Shown: positions 8,231 to 17,376, counted from the first letter of the stretch. The stretch is 64,000 nt of DNA from an uncultured Hungatella sp. (GCA_910579515.1 CAJTUV010000007.1:1-64000); one strand, 5' to 3'. Notes: a model not told the origin generated them from the letters alone. Program-made: numbers and translations.

Positions 8231-8257
8231 GACAGTAATTTGTTTTCATGTTACAAT
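8229..8257 (+). promoter_or_regulatory. Sigma-A promoter for the DUF4190 gene
   Basis: TAGACA (8229-8234), 17 bp, TACAAT (8252-8257), 5 of 6 in each hexamer. The -35 overlaps the opposing -35 of the candidate tex promoter at a GTCTAGAC palindrome. Confidence 0.65.
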
Positions 8258-8287
8258 ATAGGACATTGACGAACGGAGGTTTTAGTT

Positions 8288-8821
8288 ATGGAAGAATATA
8301 CAAATCAGAATCAGGAACCAGATTCCAGCCAGGTTCCTCAAAATCAGCCGCAGGAAAATCCGCCCCAGGAAAACCCGCCTCAAAATCTGCAGGAACCACC
8401 AAAAAGCCAGCCAAATCAGGGGCGGGCTCCCCAAGGACAGCCGCCCTTCCAGCAGTATTTATATCAGAATCAGCAACCCTATCCACCCCAGTATCACCCC
8501 TACCCGCCTCAATATCAGCCCTATCCGCCTAAGCAGTCCAACGGTCTTGCTCTTGCTTCTATGATTGTCAGCATTTTTGCTTTGATCACCTGCTGCATTC
8601 CGTTTTTGCAGTTTCCATTGGCGGTGACTGCTATTGTATTAGTCATCTTGTCCAAAAAAGGAAGACCCCTTCACGGATTTGCTATTGCCGGATTGGTCAT
8701 GGGAATCATTTCCATTTTAATGAGCATTTTCATGACGTTCTATTGGGGAATTGTGATTAGTACAATGAACGATCCTGAATTTATGTCCATGTATAATGAG
8801 ATTTTAGAAATGTATCAATAA
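8288..8821 (+). CDS. DUF4190-type membrane protein with Pro/Gln-rich N-terminus
   Basis: The function is unknown. The first 80 residues are low-complexity and rich in Pro, Gln, Asn and Tyr (repeats such as PPQYHPYPPQYQPYPP), probably disordered and cytosolic. They are followed by a short segment SNGLALASMIVSIFALITCC and two hydrophobic segments separated by LSKKGRPLHGFAIAGLVMG, the arrangement seen in DUF4190 proteins. The length is 177 aa. GGAGGT lies seven bases before the ATG. It is a single plus-strand gene, convergent with the DUF2752 gene. Confidence 0.82.
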   Translation: MEEYTNQNQEPDSSQVPQNQPQENPPQENPPQNLQEPPKSQPNQGRAPQGQPPFQQYLYQNQQPYPPQYHPYPPQYQPYPPKQSNGLALASMIVSIFALITCCIPFLQFPLAVTAIVLVILSKKGRPLHGFAIAGLVMGIISILMSIFMTFYWGIVISTMNDPEFMSMYNEILEMYQ

Positions 8822-8846
8822 AAAGAAGGAAATGACATTTCTTTAA

Positions 8847-9188
8847 CTAAGGCAGCAAATCAATTCCGTTTACTGCCAGCATGTAGTTTTTCACTCCCCA
8901 GTTTATCAGAATAATTGCAACGCCTATCCAGACCCATGTCTCATACCGTTTGTAGTGAGAAATGGGTCTTTCTGTTCCTCTAGCCTTCACAAGGCTGACG
9001 AGCTCTAGTATTACCACCATAACCGTATAAAACACCAGGGGATGATATTGAATGCTTTTTCCAATCTGCCCATGGAACAGGTACTTCACAGCTCTGGTGC
9101 CTCCACAGCCAGGACAGTAAAATCCGGTCAGAAGATGAAACAGGCAGGGAATCCCCTGCCTGAGTATTTTAAACCATTGATAAAACAT
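8847..9188 (-). CDS. DUF2752 membrane protein
   Basis: This 113-aa protein carries the family signature FYCPGCGGTRA (about residues 23-33) in a short N-terminal region, followed by HPLVFYTVMVVILELV and a second hydrophobic segment WVWIGVAIILINWGV. Two to three membrane segments are likely. The two cysteines of CPGC could bind metal or form a disulfide. GGAGAG lies nine bases before the ATG. It follows hom by 32 bases and is probably the last gene of secA-prfB-hom. The role is unknown. Confidence 0.82.
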   Translation of the reverse strand: MFYQWFKILRQGIPCLFHLLTGFYCPGCGGTRAVKYLFHGQIGKSIQYHPLVFYTVMVVILELVSLVKARGTERPISHYKRYETWVWIGVAIILINWGVKNYMLAVNGIDLLP

Positions 9189-9220
9189 ATCTGTAAACTC
9201 TCCATTTATCTGAGAACAGG

Positions 9221-10459
9221 CTATAGTTGTGCCCGAATGGTCTGCAGCACTTCCTGATACATTCCTCCCAGCTTCTCCTCCAGCTCAAAAAGCGCTTCCT
9301 TAAACTGCTTCTCACTCATTTTCTCTGTCAGAAGGGCACATTCATTCAACCCTTCCAAAGTCATGATCTGACAGCTGCCAAAGCACTGTTCAATCAGTTG
9401 TTTTTTAGGCTCATAAGGTCCTGACACTCTGACGAAATATTTATGGTAGGAAATCTCCATAGGCGCGATATCCAGCTTTTCAGAGCTCCATCCCAGAGAA
9501 ACATGATTGTCCAAATGCCCTGCTTCTTCTATGATGTCTGCGACAACCGCACTGGCTGTCGGCAGCTTTCCGGCTCCGCTTCCGTAATACATGGTAGTTC
9601 CAAGCATATTTCCTCTCACCAGTATGCCATTGTATACGTCTGACACAGAATATAACGGGTGTTCTCTTCCTATCATCACAGGCGCAACCCAGGCAAACAC
9701 CTGGTCCGCTTCCATACGGCTGGAACCAAACAATTTAATCGAAGTGCCCATCTTAGCTGCATATTTAAAATCAATGTCTGTGATTTTTGTGATTCCCTCT
9801 GTATAAATATCCTGATAATTTACCTCTTTTTTCGTGGCCATAGCAGTAAGAATTGCAATTTTTCGGCAAGTATCGTGTCCTTCCACATCTGCCTCTGGAT
9901 TACGCTCTGCATATCCTAAATCCTGAGCCTCTTTCAGAGCGCCATTAAAGGATGCCCCTTCCTTATCCATCTTCGTCAAAATGTAATTAGTGGTTCCGTT
10001 TAAAATTCCGGTAATCTCCAGAATCCGTTCTCCCATAAGGCAGCGATACAAAGGACGAATAATCGGAATCCCGCCGCCTACACTGGCCTCAAATTGGAAA
10101 TTCACCTGCCTTTGCCTGGCGATCTCCAAAAGTTCTGTGCCATGAGCTGCCACCAAAGCCTTGTTGGAAGTTACCACATGTTTTCCTGCCTCCAGGCACG
10201 ATTTCACAAAGGGATAGGCCGGATTTAAGCCTCCCATGGTTTCCACTACAATCTGAATCTCCTGATCTTCTGCGATAACAGAGAAATCATGTATCACCTT
10301 ATTCTCGATCGCTGTTCCAGGAAAATCCCTTAAGTCTAAAATGTATTTTACCTGAATTTCCTGTCCCACATAATCCGCAATCTGTTTCTGATTCTCTTCC
10401 AAAACCTCACAGACACCAGAACCAATGGTCCCATATCCCATTATCGCAACCTTTATCAT
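9221..10459 (-). CDS. hom: Homoserine dehydrogenase
   Basis: This enzyme reduces aspartate semialdehyde to homoserine with NAD(P)H, the branch to threonine and methionine. The 412-aa protein has the N-terminal Rossmann motif GYGTIGSGV, the substrate and catalytic region ASVGGGIPIIRPL and GILNGTTNYIL, and a C-terminal ACT-like regulatory region from about residue 340 (KYFVRVSGPY). AGGAG precedes the ATG at 10459, ruling out the longer open frame. It lies 11 bases after prfB on the same strand. Confidence 0.95.
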   Translation of the reverse strand: MIKVAIMGYGTIGSGVCEVLEENQKQIADYVGQEIQVKYILDLRDFPGTAIENKVIHDFSVIAEDQEIQIVVETMGGLNPAYPFVKSCLEAGKHVVTSNKALVAAHGTELLEIARQRQVNFQFEASVGGGIPIIRPLYRCLMGERILEITGILNGTTNYILTKMDKEGASFNGALKEAQDLGYAERNPEADVEGHDTCRKIAILTAMATKKEVNYQDIYTEGITKITDIDFKYAAKMGTSIKLFGSSRMEADQVFAWVAPVMIGREHPLYSVSDVYNGILVRGNMLGTTMYYGSGAGKLPTASAVVADIIEEAGHLDNHVSLGWSSEKLDIAPMEISYHKYFVRVSGPYEPKKQLIEQCFGSCQIMTLEGLNECALLTEKMSEKQFKEALFELEEKLGGMYQEVLQTIRAQL

Positions 10460-10470
10460 AGTCGTCTCCT

Positions 10471-11593
10471 TTAATGACTCTCTTTTCCCCCCAGCCGAAT
10501 CCAACGCAAATACGCGCTGATAAACGAATCCAGCCCGCCATCCAATACAGCGCTCACATTTCCGCTTTCCTCATTGGTTCGATGATCCTTCACCATGGTA
10601 TACGGCTGAAGGACATAGGACCGAATCTGACTGCCCCATCCATTTTCCGCTACATCTCCGCGAATATCAGATAAGTTTGCCGCATTCTCTTGTTTTTTCA
10701 GCATAAACAGTTTAGCCTTGAGCATCTGCATTGCCTTATCCTTATTCTGAAATTGAGACCGCTCATTCTGACACTGTACCACAATTCCGGTAGGGATATG
10801 AGTAATTCGTATCGCGGAGGACGTTTTATTGATATGCTGACCGCCTGCCCCGCTGGAGCGGTAGGTGTCGATGCGCAAATCGTCTGGGTTAATATCCACA
10901 TCCAAATCCTCTTTAATATCCGGCATAATATCACAGGATACAAATGAGGTCTGCCTCTTTCCTGCAGCATTAAAAGGAGAAATCCGCACCAAACGGTGAA
11001 CCCCATGTTCCGACTTTAAATATCCATATGCCTTTTCTCCATTAACCTGAATAGTGACAGACTTAATCCCTGCCTCTTCTCCGTCCAGATAATCCAAAAC
11101 CTCTATAGCGAATCCCTTTTTATCTGCCCAGCGGCAGTACATTCGATAAAGCATACTGCACCAGTCACAGGACTCTGTGCCTCCTGCCCCTGCGTTTAAC
11201 CGCAAAATTGCATTGTTGTCATCATACTCTCCAGACAACAAGGTGGTAATTCGAATATTCTCCAGCTCTGCTTCAAACTCTTCCATCATCTGAGAAATCT
11301 CTGGAATCACATCCGGATCATTCTCTTCATATCCCATCTCAATTAAAAGACTGATATCTTCGTATTGCTGTTCCAATTTTTTGAAGCCTTCCACTGTATC
11401 CTTTAGATTTTTGGCTTCCTTCATCAGCTTAGTGGATCGTTCCGGATCCTCCCAGAAGCCCGGTTCCTCCATAGACCTGTCTAACTCTGCAATCCGTTTC
11501 TCCTTGTTATCCAGGTCAAAGTGAATCCCTCACTTCCACTAATGGTTTTTGAAACGTTGAGAGCGTATATTTAAACTGATCTAACTCTACCAT
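10471..11593 (-). CDS. prfB: Peptide chain release factor 2, programmed +1 frameshift
   Basis: RF2 terminates translation at UGA and UAA. The gene starts at ATG 11593 and reads 25 codons to CTT (11521-11519), followed by an in-frame TGA (11518-11516) and C: the canonical CUU UGA C site. Skipping one base continues the frame as Asp-Leu-Asp and on through another 348 codons, giving 373 aa in all. A GAGGGA segment lies upstream of the slip site as an internal Shine-Dalgarno-like stimulator. The protein has the SPF anticodon-like tripeptide and the GGQ catalytic motif (GAGGQHINK). It lies between secA and hom. Confidence 0.97.
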
Positions 11594-11625
11594 TGTGTCA
11601 CCTTCTTTCCTATCTTTTTCTTTCC

Positions 11626-14199
11626 CTATTTAAGCCGCCCGCAACATTGTTTATATTTCTTTCCGCTGCCGCAGGGACATGGGTCATTGCGGTAAGGCTT
11701 TGGGTCGATCTTCTTTATAGGAGCTTTCACTGCACTGTTATCCCGATTAGTGCCTGTCACTTTCGCTGCTGCCTCCCGCTCTACCTTTTGCTCCACACGA
11801 ATATGGAACAAAATACGAACCGTCTCCTCTTTCACAGCAGCCGTCATGCCGTCAAACATTTCATAGGCGCTCATCTTATACTCTACTAAAGGATCTCTCT
11901 GTCCGTATGCCTGAAGCCCGATTCCCTGACGAAGCTGATCCATATCGTCAATATGGGACATCCACTTATTGTCAATCACCTTGAGAAGAATCACTCGTTC
12001 CAGCTCCCTGATGTGCTCTGCATCTGGGAACTCGGCCTCCTTGGCCTCATATAACTTGATGGCCGCCTCTTTTAACATATGGCTCAACTCTTTTTTCTTC
12101 ATCCCCTGTTTTTGTTCCTCTGTCAAAAAGACCGGCTTTAAGGGAACAATCGGAAGAAGAAGGGAATTTAACTCCTTCAAATCCCAGGTATCTGCCGCGG
12201 CGTCCTCTGGAATTGCCATATCCACCGCATGTTCAACAATATCTGTCACCATCTTCAAGATCACATCTCTCATGTTGTCGCCGTCCAACACTTTCCGGCG
12301 CTCTGCATAGATGACCTCTCTCTGTTCATTGGCAACTTCATCGTATTTCAACAGGTTCTCACGAATACCATAGTTGTTGTTTTCAATCTTTTTCTGCGCC
12401 TTCTCAATGGCGCTGGACAACATCTTGTGCTCAATCTGCTCTCCCTCTGGCACGCCCAGAGCGCTGAACATGTCCATCAGACGGTCAGAACCAAAAAGAC
12501 GCATGAGATCGTCTTCCAGAGAAATATAGAATCTGGACTCTCCCGGGTCGCCCTGACGGCCGGAACGGCCGCGAAGCTGATTATCAATACGCCTGGATTC
12601 ATGTCTCTCTGTGCCGATAATCTTAAGGCCTCCTAAATCCACGGCTTCTTTATCCAGTTTAATATCCGTACCACGGCCCGCCATATTGGTAGCGATCGTA
12701 ACAGCCTTATGGATTCCTGCATCCGCTACAATCTCCGCCTCTAACTCATGGAACTTGGCGTTAAGGACTTTATGTGGAATCCCCTTCTTGGTCAGCATCC
12801 GGCTCAACATCTCAGACGTTTCGATGGTAATCGTGCCGACCAGCACAGGCTGCCCCTTTTCATAAGCACGCTCCACCTCGTCGACCACGGCTTTGAATTT
12901 TTCTTTTTTTGTCTTATATACCGCATCATCTAAATCAATACGGGCTACTGGCTTATTGGTAGGAATGGCAATGGCGTCCATGCCGTATGTGTTGCGAAAT
13001 TCCTTCTCCTCTGTCAGTGCTGTACCGGTCATGCCTGCTTTCTTCCGAAACTTATTGAAAAAGTTCTGGAAGGTAATGGTAGCCAGTGTCTTGCTTTCTC
13101 TTCGAACGTTTACATGCTCCTTAGCCTCAATAGCCTGATGAAGGCCGTCAGAGTATCTTCTTCCAGGCATGATACGTCCGGTAAACTCATCGACAATCAG
13201 AACCTCGTCATCCTTAACCACATAATCCTTGTCCCGAAACATCAGGTTATTGGCTCGCAGAGCCAGAATAATGTTGTGCTGGATCTCCAGATTCTCTGGA
13301 TCTGCCAGATTCTCGATGTGAAAAAATTCCTCAACCTTTTTCACGCCGTCCTCTGTCAGATTCACCACTTTGTCCTTTTCATTAACTACAAAATCTCCGG
13401 TCTCCTCAATGTCCTCTCCCATAAGAGCGTTCATCTTGGTAAACTCACCGGAAGCTTCTCCACGAACCAGCTGTCTGGCCAGCATATCACAAACTTCATA
13501 AAGTTTTGTAGATTTTCCGCTTTGACCGGATATAATCAATGGGGTCCTGGCCTCATCAATGAGAACGGAATCCACCTCGTCGATAATGGCATAATCCAAA
13601 TCTCTCAGCACCATCTGTTCTTTATAGATGGCCATATTGTCTCTCAGATAATCAAATCCCAACTCATTGTTGGTTACATACGTAATATCGCAGGCATAGG
13701 CCTTTTTCCGCTCCTCTGAAGTCATGGAATTTAACACCACGCCAACGGTCAGCCCTAAATATTCATGGACGCTTCCCATCCACTCTGCGTCACGCTTTGC
13801 CAGGTAGTCATTTACTGTAACAATGTGGACTCCCTTTCCCGCCAGAGCATTCAAATAAGCAGGCGCTGTAGAAACCAGCGTCTTTCCTTCGCCGGTTTTC
13901 ATCTCAGCAATACGCCCCTGATGAAGCACAATGCCTCCGATTAACTGAACCGGATAGTGCTCCATATCCAAGGTCCTTTTTGCTGCTTCTCTGACAACCG
14001 CAAATGCTTCTGGAAGAATATCGTCCAATGTCTCTCCCGCAGTCAGACGTTCCTTAAAAATTCTGGTTTTGTCCCGAAGTTGTTCGGGGGATAAATCGCT
14101 TAACTCCGGCCCCAGAGCCAATATTTTATCAACAATCGGATAGATTAATTTCAATTCACGCTCACTATGAGTTCCGAACAACTTTTCAATGAGATTCAT
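11626..14199 (-). CDS. secA: Preprotein translocase ATPase SecA
   Basis: SecA drives Sec-dependent secretion through SecYEG; secY is elsewhere in this window. The 857-aa protein has the Walker A segment MKTGEGKTL (about residue 102), the DEVD box in IIDEVDSVLIDEA, the GTDIKLD and GRSGRQGDPG helicase motifs, and a C-terminal zinc-binding SEC-C tail CPCGSGKKYKQCC. AGGAG lies eight bases before the ATG. Its promoter is in the divergent region shared with hpf. It is followed by prfB after 32 bases. Confidence 0.98.
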   Translation of the reverse strand: MNLIEKLFGTHSERELKLIYPIVDKILALGPELSDLSPEQLRDKTRIFKERLTAGETLDDILPEAFAVVREAAKRTLDMEHYPVQLIGGIVLHQGRIAEMKTGEGKTLVSTAPAYLNALAGKGVHIVTVNDYLAKRDAEWMGSVHEYLGLTVGVVLNSMTSEERKKAYACDITYVTNNELGFDYLRDNMAIYKEQMVLRDLDYAIIDEVDSVLIDEARTPLIISGQSGKSTKLYEVCDMLARQLVRGEASGEFTKMNALMGEDIEETGDFVVNEKDKVVNLTEDGVKKVEEFFHIENLADPENLEIQHNIILALRANNLMFRDKDYVVKDDEVLIVDEFTGRIMPGRRYSDGLHQAIEAKEHVNVRRESKTLATITFQNFFNKFRKKAGMTGTALTEEKEFRNTYGMDAIAIPTNKPVARIDLDDAVYKTKKEKFKAVVDEVERAYEKGQPVLVGTITIETSEMLSRMLTKKGIPHKVLNAKFHELEAEIVADAGIHKAVTIATNMAGRGTDIKLDKEAVDLGGLKIIGTERHESRRIDNQLRGRSGRQGDPGESRFYISLEDDLMRLFGSDRLMDMFSALGVPEGEQIEHKMLSSAIEKAQKKIENNNYGIRENLLKYDEVANEQREVIYAERRKVLDGDNMRDVILKMVTDIVEHAVDMAIPEDAAADTWDLKELNSLLLPIVPLKPVFLTEEQKQGMKKKELSHMLKEAAIKLYEAKEAEFPDAEHIRELERVILLKVIDNKWMSHIDDMDQLRQGIGLQAYGQRDPLVEYKMSAYEMFDGMTAAVKEETVRILFHIRVEQKVEREAAAKVTGTNRDNSAVKAPIKKIDPKPYRNDPCPCGSGKKYKQCCGRLK

Positions 14200-14245
14200 C
14201 CGTCACGCTCCTATGATTCCTCTTTTTTTCGATACAATCTTATAC

Positions 14246-14274
14246 ATTGTAACACCAACCCTTCGTTTATTCAA
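14246..14274 (-). promoter_or_regulatory. Sigma-A promoter of secA
   Basis: Minus strand TTGAAT (14274-14269), 17 bp, TACAAT (14251-14246), giving a leader of about 40 bases before the secA ATG. Confidence 0.75.
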
Positions 14275-14379
14275 CTAAATCGTTCTTTCTTCATAAAATT
14301 TTTACTTTTCAGGATGACATAACTTTTTTTCTTATGGTAAACCTGGCAATTTGCACAAAAATACTCACCTCACTTTTTG

Positions 14380-14472
14380 TTATCCACATTATCCACACTT
14401 AGAATTCACAGAGAACCACCTTAATATTCCTATAAAAATGAGTTGTACACCGAGTTATCCACTTTATCCACA
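14380..14472 (+). promoter_or_regulatory. Cluster of four DnaA-box-like sites
   Basis: Two tandem pairs in the same orientation: TTATCCACA at 14380-14388 and 14389-14397, then TTATCCACT at 14455-14463 and TTATCCACA at 14464-14472. Three match the strict DnaA consensus TTATCCACA and one differs at the last base. The two 18-bp pairs match at 17 of 18 positions and start 75 bp apart. DnaA binding is an inference from the motif. Confidence 0.7.
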
Positions 14473-14621
14473 ATTTCCCACACAGCCTTTTCTTCTTTTT
14501 CAACCAATTTATTTTTGTACACTTGTCATAAAATCTTCTTTTTCGACAGGAATTTGATTTGTAAGTCGAAAAATTTCACAGTTGCCTTCTGCTAATTGTC
14601 AAAAAATTCTACTGATTCTCA

Positions 14622-14650
14622 TTGAATATTTCGAATATCTGTGGTATACT
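14622..14650 (+). promoter_or_regulatory. Sigma-A promoter of hpf
   Basis: TTGAAT (14622-14627), 17 bp, TATACT (14645-14650), followed by AAAGGAG eight bases before the hpf ATG. A sigma-B or sigma-H type site is not apparent. Confidence 0.75.
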
Positions 14651-14680
14651 GAAATCATCTCAAAAAAAGGAGTTGATTCT

Positions 14681-15214
14681 ATGCGTTATACCATTACAGG
14701 AAGAAATATTGAGGTCTCCCCAGGACTGCGTGAAGCCATTCAGGACAAGCTTGGCAAGCTTGAATGTTTTTTCACCCCAGAGACAGAGGTTATTGTGACC
14801 CTCAGCGTTCAGAAGGAAATGCAGAAAATTGAAGTTACTATACCAGTAAAGGGAAGCATTATCCGCGCGGAAGAATCCAGCACCGATATGTATGTATCCA
14901 TAGATTTAGTGGAGGAGGTTATTGAACGCCAGATTCGCAGATACAGAAAAAAATTGATTGACAAGAAGCAGTCTGCCCAGTCTTTCTCTCAGCTCTTCCT
15001 AGAAGAGACGGAGGAAAGCGACAATGAGGAAATCAAGATTGTCAAGACCAAGCGTTTTGGCATGAAGCCCATGTTCCCAGAGGACGCCTGTGTAGAGATG
15101 GAACTGTTAGGCCACAATTTCTATATGTTCCAAAATGCAGAAACCGATCAGGTGAATGTGGTTTATAAAAGAAAAGGTAACAATACTTATGGCCTGATTG
15201 AGCCAGAGTTTTGA
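14681..15214 (+). CDS. hpf: Long-form ribosome hibernation promoting factor
   Basis: Long HPF binds the 30S decoding region and dimerises ribosomes into inactive 100S particles. The 177-aa protein has the N-terminal S30AE/YfiA fold (MRYTITGRNIEVSPGLREAI; SVDLVEEV-type helix near residue 75), a charged linker around residues 105-125, and the C-terminal dimerisation domain (KRFGMKPMFPEDACVEMELLGH to NTYGLIEP). The upstream open frame to 14582 is rejected because AAAGGAG is placed for the ATG at 14681. It is monocistronic and ends in a strong terminator. Confidence 0.95.
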   Translation: MRYTITGRNIEVSPGLREAIQDKLGKLECFFTPETEVIVTLSVQKEMQKIEVTIPVKGSIIRAEESSTDMYVSIDLVEEVIERQIRRYRKKLIDKKQSAQSFSQLFLEETEESDNEEIKIVKTKRFGMKPMFPEDACVEMELLGHNFYMFQNAETDQVNVVYKRKGNNTYGLIEPEF

Positions 15215-15230
15215 TTCCAATAAAATTACA

Positions 15231-15276
15231 GGAGCTGTATCCGGGGAAAGCAATCTCCCCGAAACAGCTCCTTTTC
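15231..15276. terminator. Intrinsic terminator between hpf and trxB
   Basis: The stem GGAGCTGT (15231-15238) pairs with ACAGCTCC (15264-15271), with an inner GGGGA/TCCCC stem, followed by TTTTCTT. It can serve hpf, and possibly the convergent trxB. Confidence 0.85.
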
Positions 15277-15282
15277 TTACAA

Positions 15283-16197
15283 TCAATTTATTAAGTATCG
15301 TTCAACGCTGGTCACCGCGTTAGCGCCGTCGGCGACGGCTGTGACAATCTGGCGCAATGGTTTAGTCCGTACATCTCCGGCTGCAAAAATTCCGACTGCA
15401 GAAGTTTGGCAGTCTTCCCCAGCCACAATATACCCCTGTTCCATATCTACCAAGCCTTCAAACATCTGGCTGTTTGGCGTGATGCCCACAGCAATAAAGA
15501 CGCCCTGTACTTCCAAAAGAGACTCCTGTCCACTCTTTTTATTCTGAAGGTTCAAGGCTTTCACCTGATTTTCTCCCTGAATGCCTGTAATCACAGTGTC
15601 CCAGATAATCTCTATATTTTCCTGCTTAAAAACACTCTCCTGCAGGCTCTTTGCTCCGCGCAGTGCATCCCTGCGGTGGATTAAATACACTTTCTGGCAA
15701 AGCCTGGATAAAAAGATAGCGTCCTCTAAAGCCACGTCTCCGCCGCCTACTACGGCAGTTACCTTGTTTCTGAAAAATGCGCCGTCACACGTAGCGCAGT
15801 AGGATACTCCCATCCCTCCCAGAGCTTCTTCCCCTGGCACTCCCAGTTTCCGGTGATGAGCGCCTGTGGCAATCAAAAGCGCCCTGGCTGTGTATATGTC
15901 ATTTTCACATACCACCCTTTTTTCGTTTTTGTCATCCTCAACTCTTAAAACATGGTCGCTTACAAAAACTGTCCCCAATTTTTCGGCGTGTTCATGAAAC
16001 TTCATTCCAAGATCAAAACCGCTGATTCCTGACAGTCCTAAATAATTGTCTACCTCATAAGTATTCAATACCTGTCCGCCGCTTACCATCTCTTTTTCAA
16101 TCACCAGAACATCCAACATCGCCCTCTGAGCGTAAACGGCTGCGGAAAGTCCTGCTGGCCCAGAGCCGATAATGATTAAGTCGTAAATTTTTTCCAT
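15283..16197 (-). CDS. trxB: Thioredoxin reductase (thioredoxin-disulfide reductase)
   Basis: This flavoenzyme passes electrons from NADPH to thioredoxin. The 304-aa protein has the N-terminal FAD motif GSGPAGLSAAVYA, the redox-active CATC (about residues 133-136, in GVSYCATCDGAFF), the NADPH-binding motif GGGDVALEDA, and the C-terminal FAD contact GIFAAGDVRTKPLRQ. GGAGG precedes the ATG. It follows telA after 24 bases, so it is probably cotranscribed with xpaC-telA. Confidence 0.93.
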   Translation of the reverse strand: MEKIYDLIIIGSGPAGLSAAVYAQRAMLDVLVIEKEMVSGGQVLNTYEVDNYLGLSGISGFDLGMKFHEHAEKLGTVFVSDHVLRVEDDKNEKRVVCENDIYTARALLIATGAHHRKLGVPGEEALGGMGVSYCATCDGAFFRNKVTAVVGGGDVALEDAIFLSRLCQKVYLIHRRDALRGAKSLQESVFKQENIEIIWDTVITGIQGENQVKALNLQNKKSGQESLLEVQGVFIAVGITPNSQMFEGLVDMEQGYIVAGEDCQTSAVGIFAAGDVRTKPLRQIVTAVADGANAVTSVERYLIN

Positions 16198-16221
16198 AAT
16201 CTGCTTCCTTCCTCCATATTG

Positions 16222-17376
16222 TTATGGCTTCTGACTGATGTACAAAAGCTTCTGTCTCAGTTCTTCCTCAATTCTTCCCAATTCCTGCTGCGCCTCCCTG
16301 CGTCTCTCCCTTCCATCTTCCTGAATCTTCAGGACCTCATCCAAGGTAGAAATCAAGGTCTGATTCGTAGACTTTAAAGTTTCCATATCCACAATCCCCC
16401 GTTCAGCCTCTTTTGCAGTATCTATTGTGGCCATTTTAAGCATTTGGGCGTTCTTTTTTAAAAGTTCATTGGTAGTGTCGGATACCTGTCTCTGCGCTCT
16501 GGCTGCTTCTGTGGAATGATTCAGCCCAACAGCCAGGACCATCTGAGTCTTCCACAATGGGATCGTATTAACCAGCGTAGACTGAATTTTTTCGGACATC
16601 ACTGTATCATTATTTTGGATCAGCCGAATCTGAGGCGCCATCTGGAGAGAAACCATTCTGGTAAGTTCTAAGTCGTGAAGCTTCTTTTCAAAACGGTTGC
16701 ACAAATTCGCCAAATCGCTGGCTGCCTGGGTATCCTCTGGAAGTCCGCTTCTGTTAGCTCTTTCCACTGCAGCCAAAAGCTCGGTATTCATAGTCTCTTT
16801 CAGCTTTTTCTTCCCTGCCAGAATGTACATGGAAAGCTCTTTTAAGTAGTTTAAGTTCAGCTCATACATCTGATCCATGGTAGCCACATCTTTCAAAAGC
16901 TGAATCTGATGCCCTTCTAAAACTTTGACGACCCTGTTGATATGACTTTCCGCCTTTTCATATTTGGCCTTCATATTGGACAAACGGTTTCCGCTTTTTC
17001 GAAATATGCCTAAAAACCCCTTGTCCTCTTCTACCTCCATGGTTTTTAATTCTCCCACCACATCACTCAGCATCTGGCCGATCTCTCCCAAATCCTTGGT
17101 CTTAATATGTTCCAGGGCGTTTTCCGAAAAATCTGCAATCTTTTTTTGAGCGCCTACCCCATAAAGCAGCACCATATTGGAATTGGTCAGGTCAATACTG
17201 GCTGCAAAATCATCCACTTTCTTCTGCTCTTCGGGGCTTAGCTGGATCTGAGGCTCTGGCTGTTTTATCTGTGTTTCTTCTGGCTCTTTTGGAGCAAGAA
17301 ATGGCTCCAAGGTCAATTCCGGCTCCTTCCCCATAAAATTGTTTAGCGTCAAATGCTGATCAAACTCTTGTTCCAT
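16222..17376 (-). CDS. TelA/YaaN-family toxic anion resistance-like protein
   Basis: TelA-family proteins are cytosolic coiled-coil proteins associated with tellurite and envelope stress resistance; the mechanism is not settled. The 384-aa protein has an acidic, Pro-rich N-terminus, then long helical segments with the family pattern (VVGELKTMEVEEDKGFLGIFRK; MSLQMAPQIRLIQNNDTVMSEKIQ; PLWKTQMVLAVGLNH). Two ATGs are adjacent; the second (17376) has better spacing from GGGAGG. It follows xpaC, as yaaN follows xpaC in Bacillus. Confidence 0.88.
   Translation of the reverse strand: MEQEFDQHLTLNNFMGKEPELTLEPFLAPKEPEETQIKQPEPQIQLSPEEQKKVDDFAASIDLTNSNMVLLYGVGAQKKIADFSENALEHIKTKDLGEIGQMLSDVVGELKTMEVEEDKGFLGIFRKSGNRLSNMKAKYEKAESHINRVVKVLEGHQIQLLKDVATMDQMYELNLNYLKELSMYILAGKKKLKETMNTELLAAVERANRSGLPEDTQAASDLANLCNRFEKKLHDLELTRMVSLQMAPQIRLIQNNDTVMSEKIQSTLVNTIPLWKTQMVLAVGLNHSTEAARAQRQVSDTTNELLKKNAQMLKMATIDTAKEAERGIVDMETLKSTNQTLISTLDEVLKIQEDGRERRREAQQELGRIEEELRQKLLYISQKP

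Larger units (their letters stand above)
14217..14680. other. Divergent secA/hpf intergenic region
   Basis: This 464-base AT-rich stretch has no gene. It holds opposing promoters for secA (14246-14274) and hpf (14622-14650) and, between them, a cluster of four DnaA-box-like 9-mers at 14380-14472. The T-rich stretch at 14281-14340 next to the cluster is rich in A and T runs. An open frame at 14351-14557 is not supported by any start site and overlaps the boxes. Confidence 0.7.

Noticed and set aside
8822..8846. Strong bidirectional terminator between DUF4190 and DUF2752
   Set aside because: The 25-base gap has only a short AT-rich stem (AAGGAAAT/ATTTCTTT) with a wobble pair and no clear U tract, so I did not list it.
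13114..13719. A 201-aa plus-strand ORF inside secA
   Set aside because: It is a long antisense frame in a conserved gene, with no start signal or family match.
14380..14472. This is the chromosomal origin of replication
   Set aside because: DnaA boxes are present, but dnaA, dnaN and a clear unwinding element next to them are not in this window, so I report only a DnaA-box cluster.
14351..14557. A small gene between secA and hpf
   Set aside because: The frame overlaps the DnaA-box cluster, has no ribosome-binding site and encodes a low-complexity sequence.
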